DNA of 64,000 bases, from contig DATLNE010000047.1 in assembly GCA_035536915.1 (NCBI GenBank), positions 62,001 through 126,000 on the forward strand, read 5' to 3'. The notes beneath the pieces are model-generated. The model was not told the origin of the DNA. It saw only the letters and a list, made by a program, of their open reading frames with translations, and did not search any database. The DNA is from Acidimicrobiales bacterium. Its GTDB lineage: Bacteria > Actinomycetota > Acidimicrobiia > Acidimicrobiales > JAHWLA01. The position numbers and the translations under genes are program-made. Positions 17,589-25,979 of the stretch are shown here, piece after piece. Numbering within the stretch: position 1 is the first letter of the stretch; each line of letters starts with the position of its first letter.

Positions 17589-18218
17589 ATGGCGAGTGTA
17601 AGCGGGATCGGGGTCATCGACAAGGCCGTCTCCATCCTCGATGCCTTGGAGGGCGGGCCGCGCACGCTCGTCGAGCTGGTCGAGGCCACGGGGCTCAACC
17701 GGGCGACCGCGCACCGGTTGGCCGTGGCCCTGGAGTGCCACCGCCTGGTCGGGCGTGACGACGACGGGCGCTTCGTCATGGGGCCGCGGCTCATCGGCTC
17801 CACGCTCGAGCGCGTGACCCGGCCGATCCTCGAAGACCTGCGCGACCAGACCGGGGAAAGCGTGCAGCTCTACGTGCCCCGCAACGGCGGCCGGGTGTGC
17901 GTGGTGTCGATCGAGTCGCCGCACGGCTTGCGCACGATCGTCCCGGTGGGAGCCGTCCTGCCCATGGACAAGGGCTCCGCCGGCAAGGTCCTGCGGGAAG
18001 ACCCGGCCGTGTTCAAGCGGGGTTACGCCGAGAGCGTGGAGGAGCGGGAAAAAGGCGTGGCGTCGGTGAGCGCCCCCGTCTTGCAGGGCGACGAGGTGGT
18101 GGCTGCCGTCTCGGTGTCGGGGCCGGTCGAGCGCACCACGCGGGCGCCGGGCAAGAAGTACGCACTGGCCGTCATCGAAGCGGCCCATCGCATCGAGCGG
18201 GCCATGGACTGGCTTTGA
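17589..18218 (+). CDS. ndgR: IclR-family regulator, NdgR/LeuR type
   Basis: 209 residues. An N-terminal winged helix (GVIDKAVSILDALEGG, LVEATGLNRATAHRLAVALE) is followed by an IclR effector domain ending GVASVSAPVLQGDEVVAAVS. Streptomyces NdgR and its orthologues sit divergent from leuCD and regulate leucine and other amino-acid genes; position and N-terminal sequence here match. It is shorter than NdgR (about 238 aa) through a smaller central region. The start codon abuts the operator, implying leaderless, autoregulated expression. Confidence 0.85.
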   Translation: MASVSGIGVIDKAVSILDALEGGPRTLVELVEATGLNRATAHRLAVALECHRLVGRDDDGRFVMGPRLIGSTLERVTRPILEDLRDQTGESVQLYVPRNGGRVCVVSIESPHGLRTIVPVGAVLPMDKGSAGKVLREDPAVFKRGYAESVEEREKGVASVSAPVLQGDEVVAAVSVSGPVERTTRAPGKKYALAVIEAAHRIERAMDWL

Positions 18219-19531
18219 CCTCGCGGCTCGACACACGCGACAGGCGCATCATCGCCCTCGCCGTCCCGGCGCTGGGGACCCTCGCCATCGAGCCCTTGTA
18301 CGTGCTCGTCGACACGGCCATCGTCGGTCGGCTGGGCACCGTGCCCCTGGGCGGGCTGGCCGTGGCGTCCGTGGTGTTGGCGGGCCTCCTGCCCGTGTTC
18401 AACTTCCTGTCGTACGGCACCACCGCCCGGGTGGCCTTCCTCACCGGGCGGGGCGACCACCGAGGTGCCGGGGCCGTGGCCGCCCAAGGCCTGTGGCTGT
18501 GCGCCCTCATCGGCATCCCGCTGGCGGCCGTGCTGGCGGGGGCGAGCGGGCCGCTCGTGTCCGCCGTGGGCGGCGAGGGCGAGATCGCAGCGGCCGCCCG
18601 CACCTACCTACGCATCAGCACCGTCGGCATCCCCTTCGTCCTCGTGGCCTTCGTGGCCCACGGCTACCTGCGGGGCGTGGCCGACACCCGCACGCCGCTG
18701 GTCGTCACCTTGGCGGCCAACGTCGTCAACACCGTCTTGGAGTTCGCCCTGGTCTACGGGCTCGACCTCGGCGTGGCGGGCTCGGCCTGGGGCACCGTGG
18801 TGGCCCAGGTGGGCGCCGCCGCCTGGTTCCTCGCCCTGCTGGCGCCCCGTCTCCTGGCGGCCGAGGCAGGGCGCCGTCCCGTGGCCGCCGAGATCCGCCG
18901 CCTCTTGGTGGCGGGCCGCCATTTGTTCCTGCGCACCGCCGCCCTGTTCTCGGCCCTGGCCCTGGCCACGGCGGTGGCGGCCCGGGTGAGCCCGGCCACC
19001 TTGGGAGGGCACCAGATCACCGTCCAGGTCCACTTCTTCCTGGCCTTGGTGCTCGACTCGCTCGCCATCCCCGGCCAGATCCTCGTGGGCACGGCACTGG
19101 GTGCGGGCGACACCGTCGAAGCCCGGGCGGTGTCGGAGCGGCTCTTGCGGGTGGGCGCCCTCGCCGGAGTCGTCGTCGGGCTGGCGCTGGCGGCCGCGTC
19201 GCCCGTCCTGCCGCAGCTGTTCAGCGAAGATCCTTCGGTCGTGGAACGGGCGCGGGTGGCGATGCTCATTGCCGCCGTGGTGCAAGTGCCGGCGGCTATC
19301 GCCTTCGTGCTCGACGGCGTGTTGATCGGCGCATCCGACTTCCGGTTCCTGCAATGGAGCACGGTCATCGGGCTCGTGGTGTTCAGCCCGTTTGCTATTG
19401 CTGTGCTTCTGCACAAGTCGTTGGGCATCGTCGGGCTGTGGGTCGGATTGCTGGCCTGGATGACGGGCCGGGCGCTGGCGAACTGGTTCCGTTACCGCCA
19501 CGATCGGTGGCTCTCGGCGGCCACCGCTTAG
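18215..19531 (+). CDS. MATE-family multidrug efflux transporter (DinF-like)
   Basis: About 438 residues, with about 12 hydrophobic segments in two pseudo-repeats. The opening IIALAVPALGTLAIEPLYVLVDTAIVGRLG, broken by LYVLVD, is typical of DinF-type MATE proteins, with the conserved Pro and Asp of helix 1. It should export cationic compounds using a proton or sodium gradient. A TTG start overlapping the regulator stop (TTTGA) is the first plausible start in frame. It overlaps the next gene by 4 nt. Its place behind ndgR suggests co-transcription, not necessarily function in amino-acid export. Confidence 0.85.
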   Translation: MTSRLDTRDRRIIALAVPALGTLAIEPLYVLVDTAIVGRLGTVPLGGLAVASVVLAGLLPVFNFLSYGTTARVAFLTGRGDHRGAGAVAAQGLWLCALIGIPLAAVLAGASGPLVSAVGGEGEIAAAARTYLRISTVGIPFVLVAFVAHGYLRGVADTRTPLVVTLAANVVNTVLEFALVYGLDLGVAGSAWGTVVAQVGAAAWFLALLAPRLLAAEAGRRPVAAEIRRLLVAGRHLFLRTAALFSALALATAVAARVSPATLGGHQITVQVHFFLALVLDSLAIPGQILVGTALGAGDTVEARAVSERLLRVGALAGVVVGLALAAASPVLPQLFSEDPSVVERARVAMLIAAVVQVPAAIAFVLDGVLIGASDFRFLQWSTVIGLVVFSPFAIAVLLHKSLGIVGLWVGLLAWMTGRALANWFRYRHDRWLSAATA

Positions 19532-19872
19532 CTGTCGAGATGGCGTCGTCGACGGAACTCCTGCCATGCCGCGTCGAGCAGGCGTAAAAGGTCTCGCTCC
19601 GACAGCAGTTCCAGCGCCAGGCTCGACACCGCCGGGAAACTCCCTGCTCGCAGCGACGATGCGCCTGCCGACCCCGCGGCGCGGTGTAGAAGTGCAGGGT
19701 CCAGTTCCAACAAGGAGGCCAACGCAGCGATGCGCGAGGCGCGCGGAACCGTCACACCGGTCTCCCATTTGGAGACCGTCTGTTGGGTTACTCCGAGCTG
19801 GCGCGCCACGTCGCCCTGCTCGAGCCCCTGCTCTTCTCGGCGAGCCCGAAGAATCTCACCGAATCTCCCCAT
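19528..19872 (-). CDS. XRE-family helix-turn-helix protein
   Basis: 114 residues. An HTH_3 domain at residues 5-60 (ILRARREEQGLEQGDVARQL, then QTVSKWETGVTVPRASRIAAL) is followed by a Ser/Ala-rich linker and a short Leu/Arg-rich helix. Likely a DNA-binding repressor. It is transcribed divergently from a soluble histidine-kinase-like gene, and the 134-nt gap between them is AT-rich with two short palindromes that may be its operators. Confidence 0.83.
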   Translation of the reverse strand: MGRFGEILRARREEQGLEQGDVARQLGVTQQTVSKWETGVTVPRASRIAALASLLELDPALLHRAAGSAGASSLRAGSFPAVSSLALELLSERDLLRLLDAAWQEFRRRRHLDS

Positions 19873-20006
19873 GGCCTGCGTTGTAGATGACTCGACACAA
19901 TTTGTGAAGTCGGAGTGGTCATATTCCGCAAAATTAGGCCGGTTTACTCTACGCTTTTACAGTGTGACACACGTCCATACACCTCTCGTTGTCAAACGGA
20001 GTCGGC
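19873..20006. promoter_or_regulatory. AT-rich divergent regulatory region with two short palindromes
   Basis: This gap is clearly richer in A/T than its surroundings. It holds CACAA-T-TTGTG (19896-19906) and GTGTG-A-CACAC (19962-19972), both perfect. They are placed to act as operators for the XRE gene on one side and the kinase-like gene on the other. Exact promoters are not clear by eye. Confidence 0.45.
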
Positions 20007-20753
20007 ATGGTTGACGACAATGAACGACGACAACGGCTCCAAGAGGCGGGCGAGGCGGCCGGCCCCGAGGCCGTTGAACAGCTCACCCGGGTGCTGGTGC
20101 ACGAGCTCGCCAACCCGCTGACGGTCATCCTCGCCGCCTTCGAGGCGCTGCAGACCCCCGACGTCGACGCCGCCTTCGTGGCCGACATCGCCGTGCGAGG
20201 ACAGCGGCAGGCCGAGCACATGGCCGAGCTCCTGCGAGACCTGCGCGAAGGCGGCGGCCTCCGCGGGTCGCTGGTAGCCGACACCCGTCGTCAGCACATC
20301 AACTTGGCGGAGCTCGTCCGCGATACCTGCGAGGCCGTCGGGCCGGTGGCCGCGGGCCGGATCGTGAACGGGGTCCCCGACGACCTCATGGTGTGGACGG
20401 TGCCGTCGCGCCTGCGCCAGATCATGATCAATCTGCTGGCCAATGCGGCCAAGTACGCCACCATCGGACCCATCACCGTGGAGGCCACACTGGAGGAGAC
20501 CGCCTTCACCGTCGACGTGCTCGACCGTGGCCCCGGGGTCCCGCCGGGCGACCCCGAGCAGCTCTTCGAGCTCTTCCGCCAAGGCAACGACCCGGCGCCG
20601 GGCGGCATGGGGGTGGGCCTGCATGTGGTGCGGGAGTTGGCGGCCTCGCTCGGTGGCACGGTGACGTTGCTGCCTCGGCCCGGTGGTGGCACCGTCGCCC
20701 GCGTCGTGCTGGCCCAGCGGCGCGACCGCAGCGGCGGCGCCGCCCCCGCCTGA
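20007..20753 (+). CDS. Soluble histidine-kinase-like protein (HisKA + HATPase, no sensor domain)
   Basis: 248 residues. The HisKA dimerisation motif HELANPLTV near residue 33 contains the phospho-acceptor His. The HATPase_c domain has the N box INLLANAAKYA, G1 DRGPGVP and G2 GMGVGLHVV. There is no transmembrane or PAS/GAF segment, so any signal must come from a partner protein. No response regulator is adjacent. The ATG at 20007 has GGAG five bases upstream; a TTG at 19989 is an alternative. Confidence 0.82.
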   Translation: MVDDNERRQRLQEAGEAAGPEAVEQLTRVLVHELANPLTVILAAFEALQTPDVDAAFVADIAVRGQRQAEHMAELLRDLREGGGLRGSLVADTRRQHINLAELVRDTCEAVGPVAAGRIVNGVPDDLMVWTVPSRLRQIMINLLANAAKYATIGPITVEATLEETAFTVDVLDRGPGVPPGDPEQLFELFRQGNDPAPGGMGVGLHVVRELAASLGGTVTLLPRPGGGTVARVVLAQRRDRSGGAAPA

Positions 20754-20765
20754 GGCCGGCGGGCT

Positions 20766-21776
20766 TCAGCGAGGGCCGACGCCCAGCGCCACGGCGGCGT
20801 CGACCACGTCGAGCTGGCTGCCCACGTCGGGCGGCGGGGCGGTGGCGAAGCCCAGCGACGACAGCGACCCCAGCATGATGTCCATCTGCCCGTGGGCGTC
20901 CTCCCAGCGATGCTGGTCCGCCAGCTCCACCACGCCGGGCTCGTCGTCGTCGACGACTTCCCGTTCGATCTCGATGGCCTCGGCCCGCCACGCGGCCGCC
21001 GCCAGGTCGAGCGGGTTCCGGGCGAACGCCGCCTGGGCCACCAACCGGAGCGCCCGGGCGATGTGCAGCCGCTGCCGGGGACGCTCGGCCTCTCGCCACT
21101 CGTCGGCCCAGCAGTCGACCACCTCGGGCGCCACGTCGCCGTCGAGGGCGCGGGCCACGTCGAGGGCGGCCAGGAGAAGCTCGGGCAACTCCGCCTCGGC
21201 CAGCAGGGCCCGCAGCCGAGAACGCCCCGCGTCGGCGTCCTCGTCGAGCCCCAACGCCGCGTACGTGCGCGTGGCCCGTGCCGTCGCTCCTACGCCGCCG
21301 ACGGGCTGGGCCTTGACCGCCAGCAACGACCGTTCCACCACTGCCCTCCATGCACCGTCGTACGACATGGGCGCCAACCACGACCGCCAGGCCCGTTCGG
21401 TGCGGTCGAGCAGGTCCATGGCCCCGTCGAGCGACAGCCCCTCGTCATCGGGGCCGACCGTCACCACCGTGTGTTCGCCCGCGTCGACAGTGCGCACCAC
21501 GGTGTCGTCGAAGGCGACACCGGCGGAAAAGCGGACAACCCGTGCACCGGGGTTCACCGGCTCCACGTCGAGGTCGAACGGCCCGCTGACGACGCGCATC
21601 ACGCGTCCGTCGGGACGCAGGCTGTCGCCCAGCCACGGCAGGAAGTCGACGACCTCGGCCGCTGGCATGCGGGTGCGCAACACGTTGGTGGCGGGCTCGT
21701 ACGACTGCGCCCCCTCGACCGGCCCGAGCCGGACCACGACGTCGCCCCAGGAGAGGCGGCCGTCGGCGGCCACCAC
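20766..21776 (-). CDS. GH15/trehalase-like protein lacking the catalytic core
   Basis: 336 residues from GTG. The N-terminal half looks like the beta-sandwich domain of bacterial GH15 glucoamylase/trehalase proteins (ATAVVAADGRLSWGD and a closing ...WRSWLAPMSYDGAWR). After VVERSLLAVKAQPVGGVGAT, where GH15 proteins continue with the conserved WDYRYCWLRD active-site region, this sequence goes straight to helical repeats and ends. Both catalytic acids seem absent and the length is about half of GH15. Translation may begin at a CTG (21812) that overlaps the greA stop as CTGA and would restore the family-like SGFVGDTRATAVVA start. Probably a degenerate or repurposed derivative. Confidence 0.6.
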   Translation of the reverse strand: MVAADGRLSWGDVVVRLGPVEGAQSYEPATNVLRTRMPAAEVVDFLPWLGDSLRPDGRVMRVVSGPFDLDVEPVNPGARVVRFSAGVAFDDTVVRTVDAGEHTVVTVGPDDEGLSLDGAMDLLDRTERAWRSWLAPMSYDGAWRAVVERSLLAVKAQPVGGVGATARATRTYAALGLDEDADAGRSRLRALLAEAELPELLLAALDVARALDGDVAPEVVDCWADEWREAERPRQRLHIARALRLVAQAAFARNPLDLAAAAWRAEAIEIEREVVDDDEPGVVELADQHRWEDAHGQMDIMLGSLSSLGFATAPPPDVGSQLDVVDAAVALGVGPR

Positions 21777-21808
21777 GGCGGTGGCCCGCGTGTCGCCGAC
21801 GAACCCGC

Positions 21809-22282
21809 TCAGGCGCCGACCTTGACGAGCTCGACCTTGAGGCGCGCCCCGCTGGGCACGTCGTACTCCACGACTTCGCCCGCCTTGCGGCCCACGAGGG
21901 CCTGCCCCAACGGCGAGCTGGGGGAGATGACGTCGTAGGCCTCGTTCTTCTCCTCGATCGACCCGATCAGGTACTGCTCGGTGTCGTCGTCGCCGTCGTA
22001 GCGGATGGTGACGACCGACCCGGCGCCCACGACGCCCTTAGGCGTGGCCGACTCGTCGACGATGGCGGCGTTGGCCAGCATGTGCTCGAGCTGGCGGATG
22101 CGGGCCTCCATTTTCCCCTGGGAGTCCTTGGCCGCGTGGTAGTCGCCGTTCTCGGAAAGGTCGCCGAGTGTGCGGGCCGCTTCGATGGCTCGGGCGATCT
22201 CGACGCGGCCACGCGTTGTCAGGTCTTCGAGCTCGGCCTGCAGGCGTTCGAAGGCGGCGCGGGAGAGTTGCGTCTCGCTCAT
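21809..22282 (-). CDS. greA: Transcription elongation factor GreA
   Basis: 157 residues, standard length. The N-terminal coiled coil carries the tip loop GDLSENGDYHAAKD with the acidic residues that help RNA polymerase cleave backtracked RNA; the C-terminal FKBP-like domain ends SSPLGQALVGRKAGEVVEYD. TAGCCT ends 7 nt before the ATG, suggesting a leaderless transcript. Its promoter lies back to back with that of the leuB attenuator. Confidence 0.95.
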   Translation of the reverse strand: MSETQLSRAAFERLQAELEDLTTRGRVEIARAIEAARTLGDLSENGDYHAAKDSQGKMEARIRQLEHMLANAAIVDESATPKGVVGAGSVVTIRYDGDDDTEQYLIGSIEEKNEAYDVISPSSPLGQALVGRKAGEVVEYDVPSGARLKVELVKVGA

Positions 22283-22299
22283 CCCGTCGAGGCTATCGG

Positions 22300-22329
22300 T
22301 TGACGAAGGGCGCCTCGACGGGAGACACT
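22300..22329 (+). promoter_or_regulatory. Promoter of leuB-ilvE-cimA
   Basis: TTGACG, 18 nt, GACACT. The -10 ends 9 nt before the leader ATG at 22339, the same geometry as in the ilvB and leuA units. Confidence 0.6.
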
Positions 22330-22338
22330 GGCGGGACC

Positions 22339-22377
22339 ATGTCGCTGTCCAGCACCTTCGTAGTCATTACCACGTAG
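22339..22377 (+). CDS. leuB operon leader peptide (attenuator)
   Basis: A 12-codon ORF, [12 protein letters not shown]-stop. Val-Val-Ile codons precede an operon of leuB, ilvE and cimA, which serve leucine, all three branched-chain amino acids and isoleucine respectively. Length and C-terminal Thr-stop match the two other leaders in the window. It would sense Val/Ile-tRNA charging, and possibly Thr. Confidence 0.78.
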   Translation: MSLSSTFVVITT

Positions 22378-22403
22378 CGCTCGCCGGCCCTCCGGTGTGC
22401 GCT
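22376..22403 (+). promoter_or_regulatory. leuB leader hairpin overlapping the leader stop codon
   Basis: AGCGC/GCGCT outer stem and CCGG/CCGG inner stem with an internal loop, beginning inside the TAG stop. It occupies the same place as the switch hairpins of the ilvB and leuA leaders. Confidence 0.6.
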
Positions 22404-22407
22404 GTCG

Positions 22408-22433
22408 ACCGTCCACAGAAGTGGGCGGTTTTT
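22408..22433 (+). terminator. leuB attenuator terminator
   Basis: ACCGTCCAC / GTGGGCGGT, 9 bp including one G-U pair, AGAA loop, closing into TTTTT. Ends 20 nt before the leuB start codon; an AGGAG ribosome binding site follows it. Confidence 0.8.
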
Positions 22434-22453
22434 CATTTCTCAGGAGCTTTTCG

Positions 22454-23431
22454 TTGGCAACCCACAGAGTCGCAGTCATCGCCGGGGACGGGATCGGTAC
22501 GGAGGTCATGGCCGAGGCCCGCAAGGTCGTGCGCGCCGCGGGCGTGACCCTCGACGAGGTCGAGTACGACCTCGGCGGCGCCCGGTACCTCCGCACCGGT
22601 GAGGTGCTGCCCGACACCGTGCTCGACGAGCTGCGGGGCTTCGACGCCGTCCTGCTCGGGGCCGTGGGCACGCCCGACGTGCCCCCTGGGGTGCTCGAGC
22701 GCGGGCTGCTCCTGCGCATGCGCTTCGAGCTCGACCTGTACGTGAACCTGCGGCCCTTCGAGTCCGACCGCCTCAACTGCCAGGTCGTCCGTGAGAACAC
22801 CGAAGGCACCTACGCAGGCGAAGGCGGCTTCTTGCGCAAGGGCACGCCGCACGAGATCGCCACCCAGGGATCGGTCAACACCCGCAGGGGCGTGGAGCGT
22901 TGCATCCGTTACGCCTTCGGGCTGGCCGACGCCGGCGAGCGGCGCCACCTCACGCTGGTGCACAAAACCAACGTCCTCACCTTCGCAGGCGACCTGTGGC
23001 AGCGCACCTTCGACGAGGTGAGCGCCGAGTTCCCCGACGTGCAGACCGCCTACCACCACATCGACGCCGCCTGCATCTACTTCGTGGAGTCGCCCGAGCG
23101 CTACGACGTGGTGGTCACCGACAACCTCTTCGGCGACATCCTCACCGACCTCGGTGGGGCGGTGGCGGGGGGCATCGGCCTGGCCGCCTCTGCCAACCTC
23201 AACCCCGATCGCACCGGCCCGTCGTTGTTCGAGCCGGTGCACGGGTCCGCCCCCGACATCGTGGGGACGGGCAAGGCCAACCCGCTGGCCGCCATCCGGT
23301 CGGCGGCCATGATGCTGGACTTCCTGGGCGAGGGGGACGCCGCCGCCCGGATCACCAAGGCGGTGTCGGAGGCCAAGGGCCTACCCGGCACCACTTCCGA
23401 GCTGGGCGACGCGGTCGCCGGAAGGGTGTAA
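22454..23431 (+). CDS. leuB: 3-isopropylmalate dehydrogenase
   Basis: 325 residues, the actinobacterial LeuB form. It oxidatively decarboxylates 3-isopropylmalate with NAD+. Motifs: [44 protein letters not shown] (catalytic Lys), [16 protein letters not shown] (metal Asp) and [11 protein letters not shown]. The start is a TTG with AGGAG seven bases upstream; upstream ATG/GTG codons in frame would run into the terminator. First gene of leuB-ilvE-cimA. Confidence 0.95.
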   Translation: MATHRVAVIAGDGIGTEVMAEARKVVRAAGVTLDEVEYDLGGARYLRTGEVLPDTVLDELRGFDAVLLGAVGTPDVPPGVLERGLLLRMRFELDLYVNLRPFESDRLNCQVVRENTEGTYAGEGGFLRKGTPHEIATQGSVNTRRGVERCIRYAFGLADAGERRHLTLVHKTNVLTFAGDLWQRTFDEVSAEFPDVQTAYHHIDAACIYFVESPERYDVVVTDNLFGDILTDLGGAVAGGIGLAASANLNPDRTGPSLFEPVHGSAPDIVGTGKANPLAAIRSAAMMLDFLGEGDAAARITKAVSEAKGLPGTTSELGDAVAGRV

Positions 23432-23433
23432 CC

Positions 23434-24351
23434 ATGCCGATCACCAAGTCGGAGAAGATCTGGATGGACGGGCATCTCGTCGACTGGGACGACGCCAAGA
23501 TCCACATCCTCACCCACTCGCTGCACTACGGCTGCGGCGTGTTCGAGGGCATCCGGGCCTACGCCACGGCGCGAGGCCCCGCCGTCTTCCGGCTGACCGA
23601 TCACATCAACCGCCTGTTCGAGAGCGCCCAGATCTTCATGCTCGACGTCCCGTTCTCGCGGGAGGACCTGATCGAGGCTTGCAAGGAGACGGTGCGGGTC
23701 AACGGCCTGGACTCGTGCTACGTCCGCCCCATCGTCTACCTGGGCTACGGCGAGATGGGGCTCAACACCTTGCCGTGCCCGGTCAACGTCTCCATCGCCG
23801 TGTGGCCGTGGGGCGCCTACCTGGGCGAGGAGGGGCTGCAGCACGGTGTGCGCATGAAGATCAGCTCGTGGCAGCGCCACGACCCCAACGCCATGCCGCC
23901 CGCGGCCAAGGGCACGGGCATGTACATCAACTCCTCGATGGCCAAGATCGAGGCGCTCAAGGCGGGCTACGACGAGGCCATCCTGCTGTCGCCGCAGGGC
24001 TATGTGAGCGAGTGCACCGGTGAGAACATCTTCGTGGTGCGCCACGGCCGCCTCATCACCCCGCCCCTGTCGGCCGGTGCCCTCGAGGGCATCACCCAGA
24101 ACTCGGTGATGAAGATCGCCCGAGACATGGGCCTCGAGTGCGAGGTGGGCAACATCTTGCGCTCCGACCTCTACGTGGCCGAGGAGGCCTTCCTGACGGG
24201 CACGGCGGCCGAGGTCGTGCCCATCCGCTCGGTCGACGACCGCGAGCTCGGCGAGCCCGGCCCCATCACCAAGCAGATCCAAGAGACCTACTTCGCCACC
24301 GTCCGGGGCGAGGTCGACCGCTACAAGGATTGGCTCGAACATGTCCAGTGA
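23434..24351 (+). CDS. ilvE: Branched-chain amino acid aminotransferase
   Basis: 305 residues of PLP fold type IV. It performs the final transamination to Leu, Ile and Val. SLHYGCGVFEGIRAY, the PLP-Lys region AAKGTGMYINS, GYVSECTGENIFVV and FLTGTAAEVVPIRSVD are all conserved. It begins 2 nt after leuB and overlaps cimA by 11 nt, so the three are one translationally coupled operon. Confidence 0.95.
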   Translation: MPITKSEKIWMDGHLVDWDDAKIHILTHSLHYGCGVFEGIRAYATARGPAVFRLTDHINRLFESAQIFMLDVPFSREDLIEACKETVRVNGLDSCYVRPIVYLGYGEMGLNTLPCPVNVSIAVWPWGAYLGEEGLQHGVRMKISSWQRHDPNAMPPAAKGTGMYINSSMAKIEALKAGYDEAILLSPQGYVSECTGENIFVVRHGRLITPPLSAGALEGITQNSVMKIARDMGLECEVGNILRSDLYVAEEAFLTGTAAEVVPIRSVDDRELGEPGPITKQIQETYFATVRGEVDRYKDWLEHVQ

Positions 24352-25936
24352 CGGCCCGGTACGCCGGGCGCTCCCGCAGTCCGTCGAAGTCTTCGACACG
24401 ACGCTTCGCGACGGCAGCCAGCTCGAAGGCATCTCGCTCACGGTCGACGACAAGCTGCGCATCGCCGAGCAGCTCGACCAGCTCGGCCTCCACTACATCG
24501 AGGGCGGCTGGCCCGGCGCCAACCCCAAGGACGAGGAGTTCTTCCGCCGGGCAAAGACCGAGCTGACACTGCAGACCTCGACACTGGTCGCCTTCGGCTC
24601 CACCCGGCGCAAGCTGGGCAAGGTCGACTCCGACGACACCCTGCGCCACTTGGTGGAGGCCGACACCTCGGTCGTGTGCATCGTCGGCAAGTGCTGGGAC
24701 TACCACGTCACCGAAGCGTTGGAGACGACGCTCGACGAGGGCGTCGCCATGGTGGCTGACTCGGTGGAGTTCCTGCGCGGCACCGGACGGCGCGTGCTCT
24801 TCGACGCCGAGCACTTCTTCGACGGCTACAAGCGCAACGCCGAGTTCTCCCTGCGGGTGCTCGAAGCGGCAGCCGAGCGAGGGGCCGACACGTTGGTCCT
24901 CTGCGACACCAACGGCGGGTCGCTGCCCCACGAGGTCGAGCGCATCGTGTCGGAAGTGGTCGAGTACCTCGGCAACGACGTGACCGTGGGCATCCACACC
25001 CACGACGACACCGGCTGCGGCGTGGCCAACGCGGTGGCTGCTGTCTTGGGCGGCGCCCGCCACGTGCAGGGCACCATCAACGGCTACGGCGAGCGCACCG
25101 GCAACTGCAACCTCACCACCACGATCGCCAACCTGTCGCTCAAGCTCGGCGTGGCCACCATCCCCGCCGACCGGCTGGAGCGGCTCACCGCGGTGTCGCA
25201 CCACATCTCCGAGCTGGTGAACATCACGCTCAACCCCCAGGCGGCCTATGTGGGCACCTCGGCCTTCGCCCACAAGGCGGGGCTGCACGTGAGTGCCATC
25301 GCCAAGCGGCCCGACGCCTACGAGCACATCAACCCCGACCTGGTGGGCAACGGCACCCGGTTCCTCGTCAGCGAGCTGGCGGGCAAGTCGGCCTTGCAGA
25401 TCAAGGCGCAGGAGCTCGGTATCGAGGCCGACGGCCCCACACTCAACGAGGTGGTCGACACCCTCAAGCGCTTGGAGCACGAGGGCTTCCACTTCGAGGC
25501 GGCCGACGGTTCGCTGGAGCTGCTCATGCGCCGGGCCGCCGGTTGGGAGCAGCCCTACTTCCGGCTGGAGTCGTTCCGGGTCATCACCGACGAGCGGGAG
25601 GGCGAGCTCACCACTGAAGCCACCATCAAGGTGCACGTCGGCGAGGAGCGCATCGTCACCACGGCGGAAGGCAACGGCCCGGTCAACGCCCTCGACGCCG
25701 CCCTGCGCCTGGCCATCGGGTCGAAGTACCCGGCGCTGGCCCAGGTGCACCTCACCGACTACAAGGTGCGGGTGCTCGACACGGCCAAGGGCACCGGCGC
25801 GGTGACCCGCGTGCTGCTCGACTCCACCGACGGGGAGCGGTCGTGGACCACCATCGGCGTGTCGGAGAACATCATCGAAGCCTCGTGGCAGGCCCTCTCC
25901 GACTCCGTCGTCTACGGCTTGTTGCACAATGCCTGA
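24341..25936 (+). CDS. cimA: Citramalate synthase
   Basis: 531 residues. It belongs to the alpha-isopropylmalate/homocitrate synthase family but to the CimA branch: [49 protein letters not shown] and NGYGERTGNCNL. It condenses pyruvate and acetyl-CoA to citramalate, which LeuC, LeuD and LeuB then convert to 2-oxobutyrate for isoleucine. The C-terminal 130 residues are a LeuA-type regulatory domain, so isoleucine inhibition is likely. Its coupling to ilvE and leuB, which act in the same route, supports the citramalate over the homocitrate assignment. Confidence 0.92.
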   Translation: MSSDGPVRRALPQSVEVFDTTLRDGSQLEGISLTVDDKLRIAEQLDQLGLHYIEGGWPGANPKDEEFFRRAKTELTLQTSTLVAFGSTRRKLGKVDSDDTLRHLVEADTSVVCIVGKCWDYHVTEALETTLDEGVAMVADSVEFLRGTGRRVLFDAEHFFDGYKRNAEFSLRVLEAAAERGADTLVLCDTNGGSLPHEVERIVSEVVEYLGNDVTVGIHTHDDTGCGVANAVAAVLGGARHVQGTINGYGERTGNCNLTTTIANLSLKLGVATIPADRLERLTAVSHHISELVNITLNPQAAYVGTSAFAHKAGLHVSAIAKRPDAYEHINPDLVGNGTRFLVSELAGKSALQIKAQELGIEADGPTLNEVVDTLKRLEHEGFHFEAADGSLELLMRRAAGWEQPYFRLESFRVITDEREGELTTEATIKVHVGEERIVTTAEGNGPVNALDAALRLAIGSKYPALAQVHLTDYKVRVLDTAKGTGAVTRVLLDSTDGERSWTTIGVSENIIEASWQALSDSVVYGLLHNA

Positions 25937-25979
25937 GCAGGTTTGCCGCGGGTAGCCGTGCGTAGGGGATGATGGGGGC

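Noticed and set aside
24341-25936. Homocitrate synthase or second LeuA
   Set aside because: Sequence motifs (TTLRDGSQLEGISL, EGGWPGANPKDEEFF) and linkage to leuB-ilvE favour citramalate synthase.
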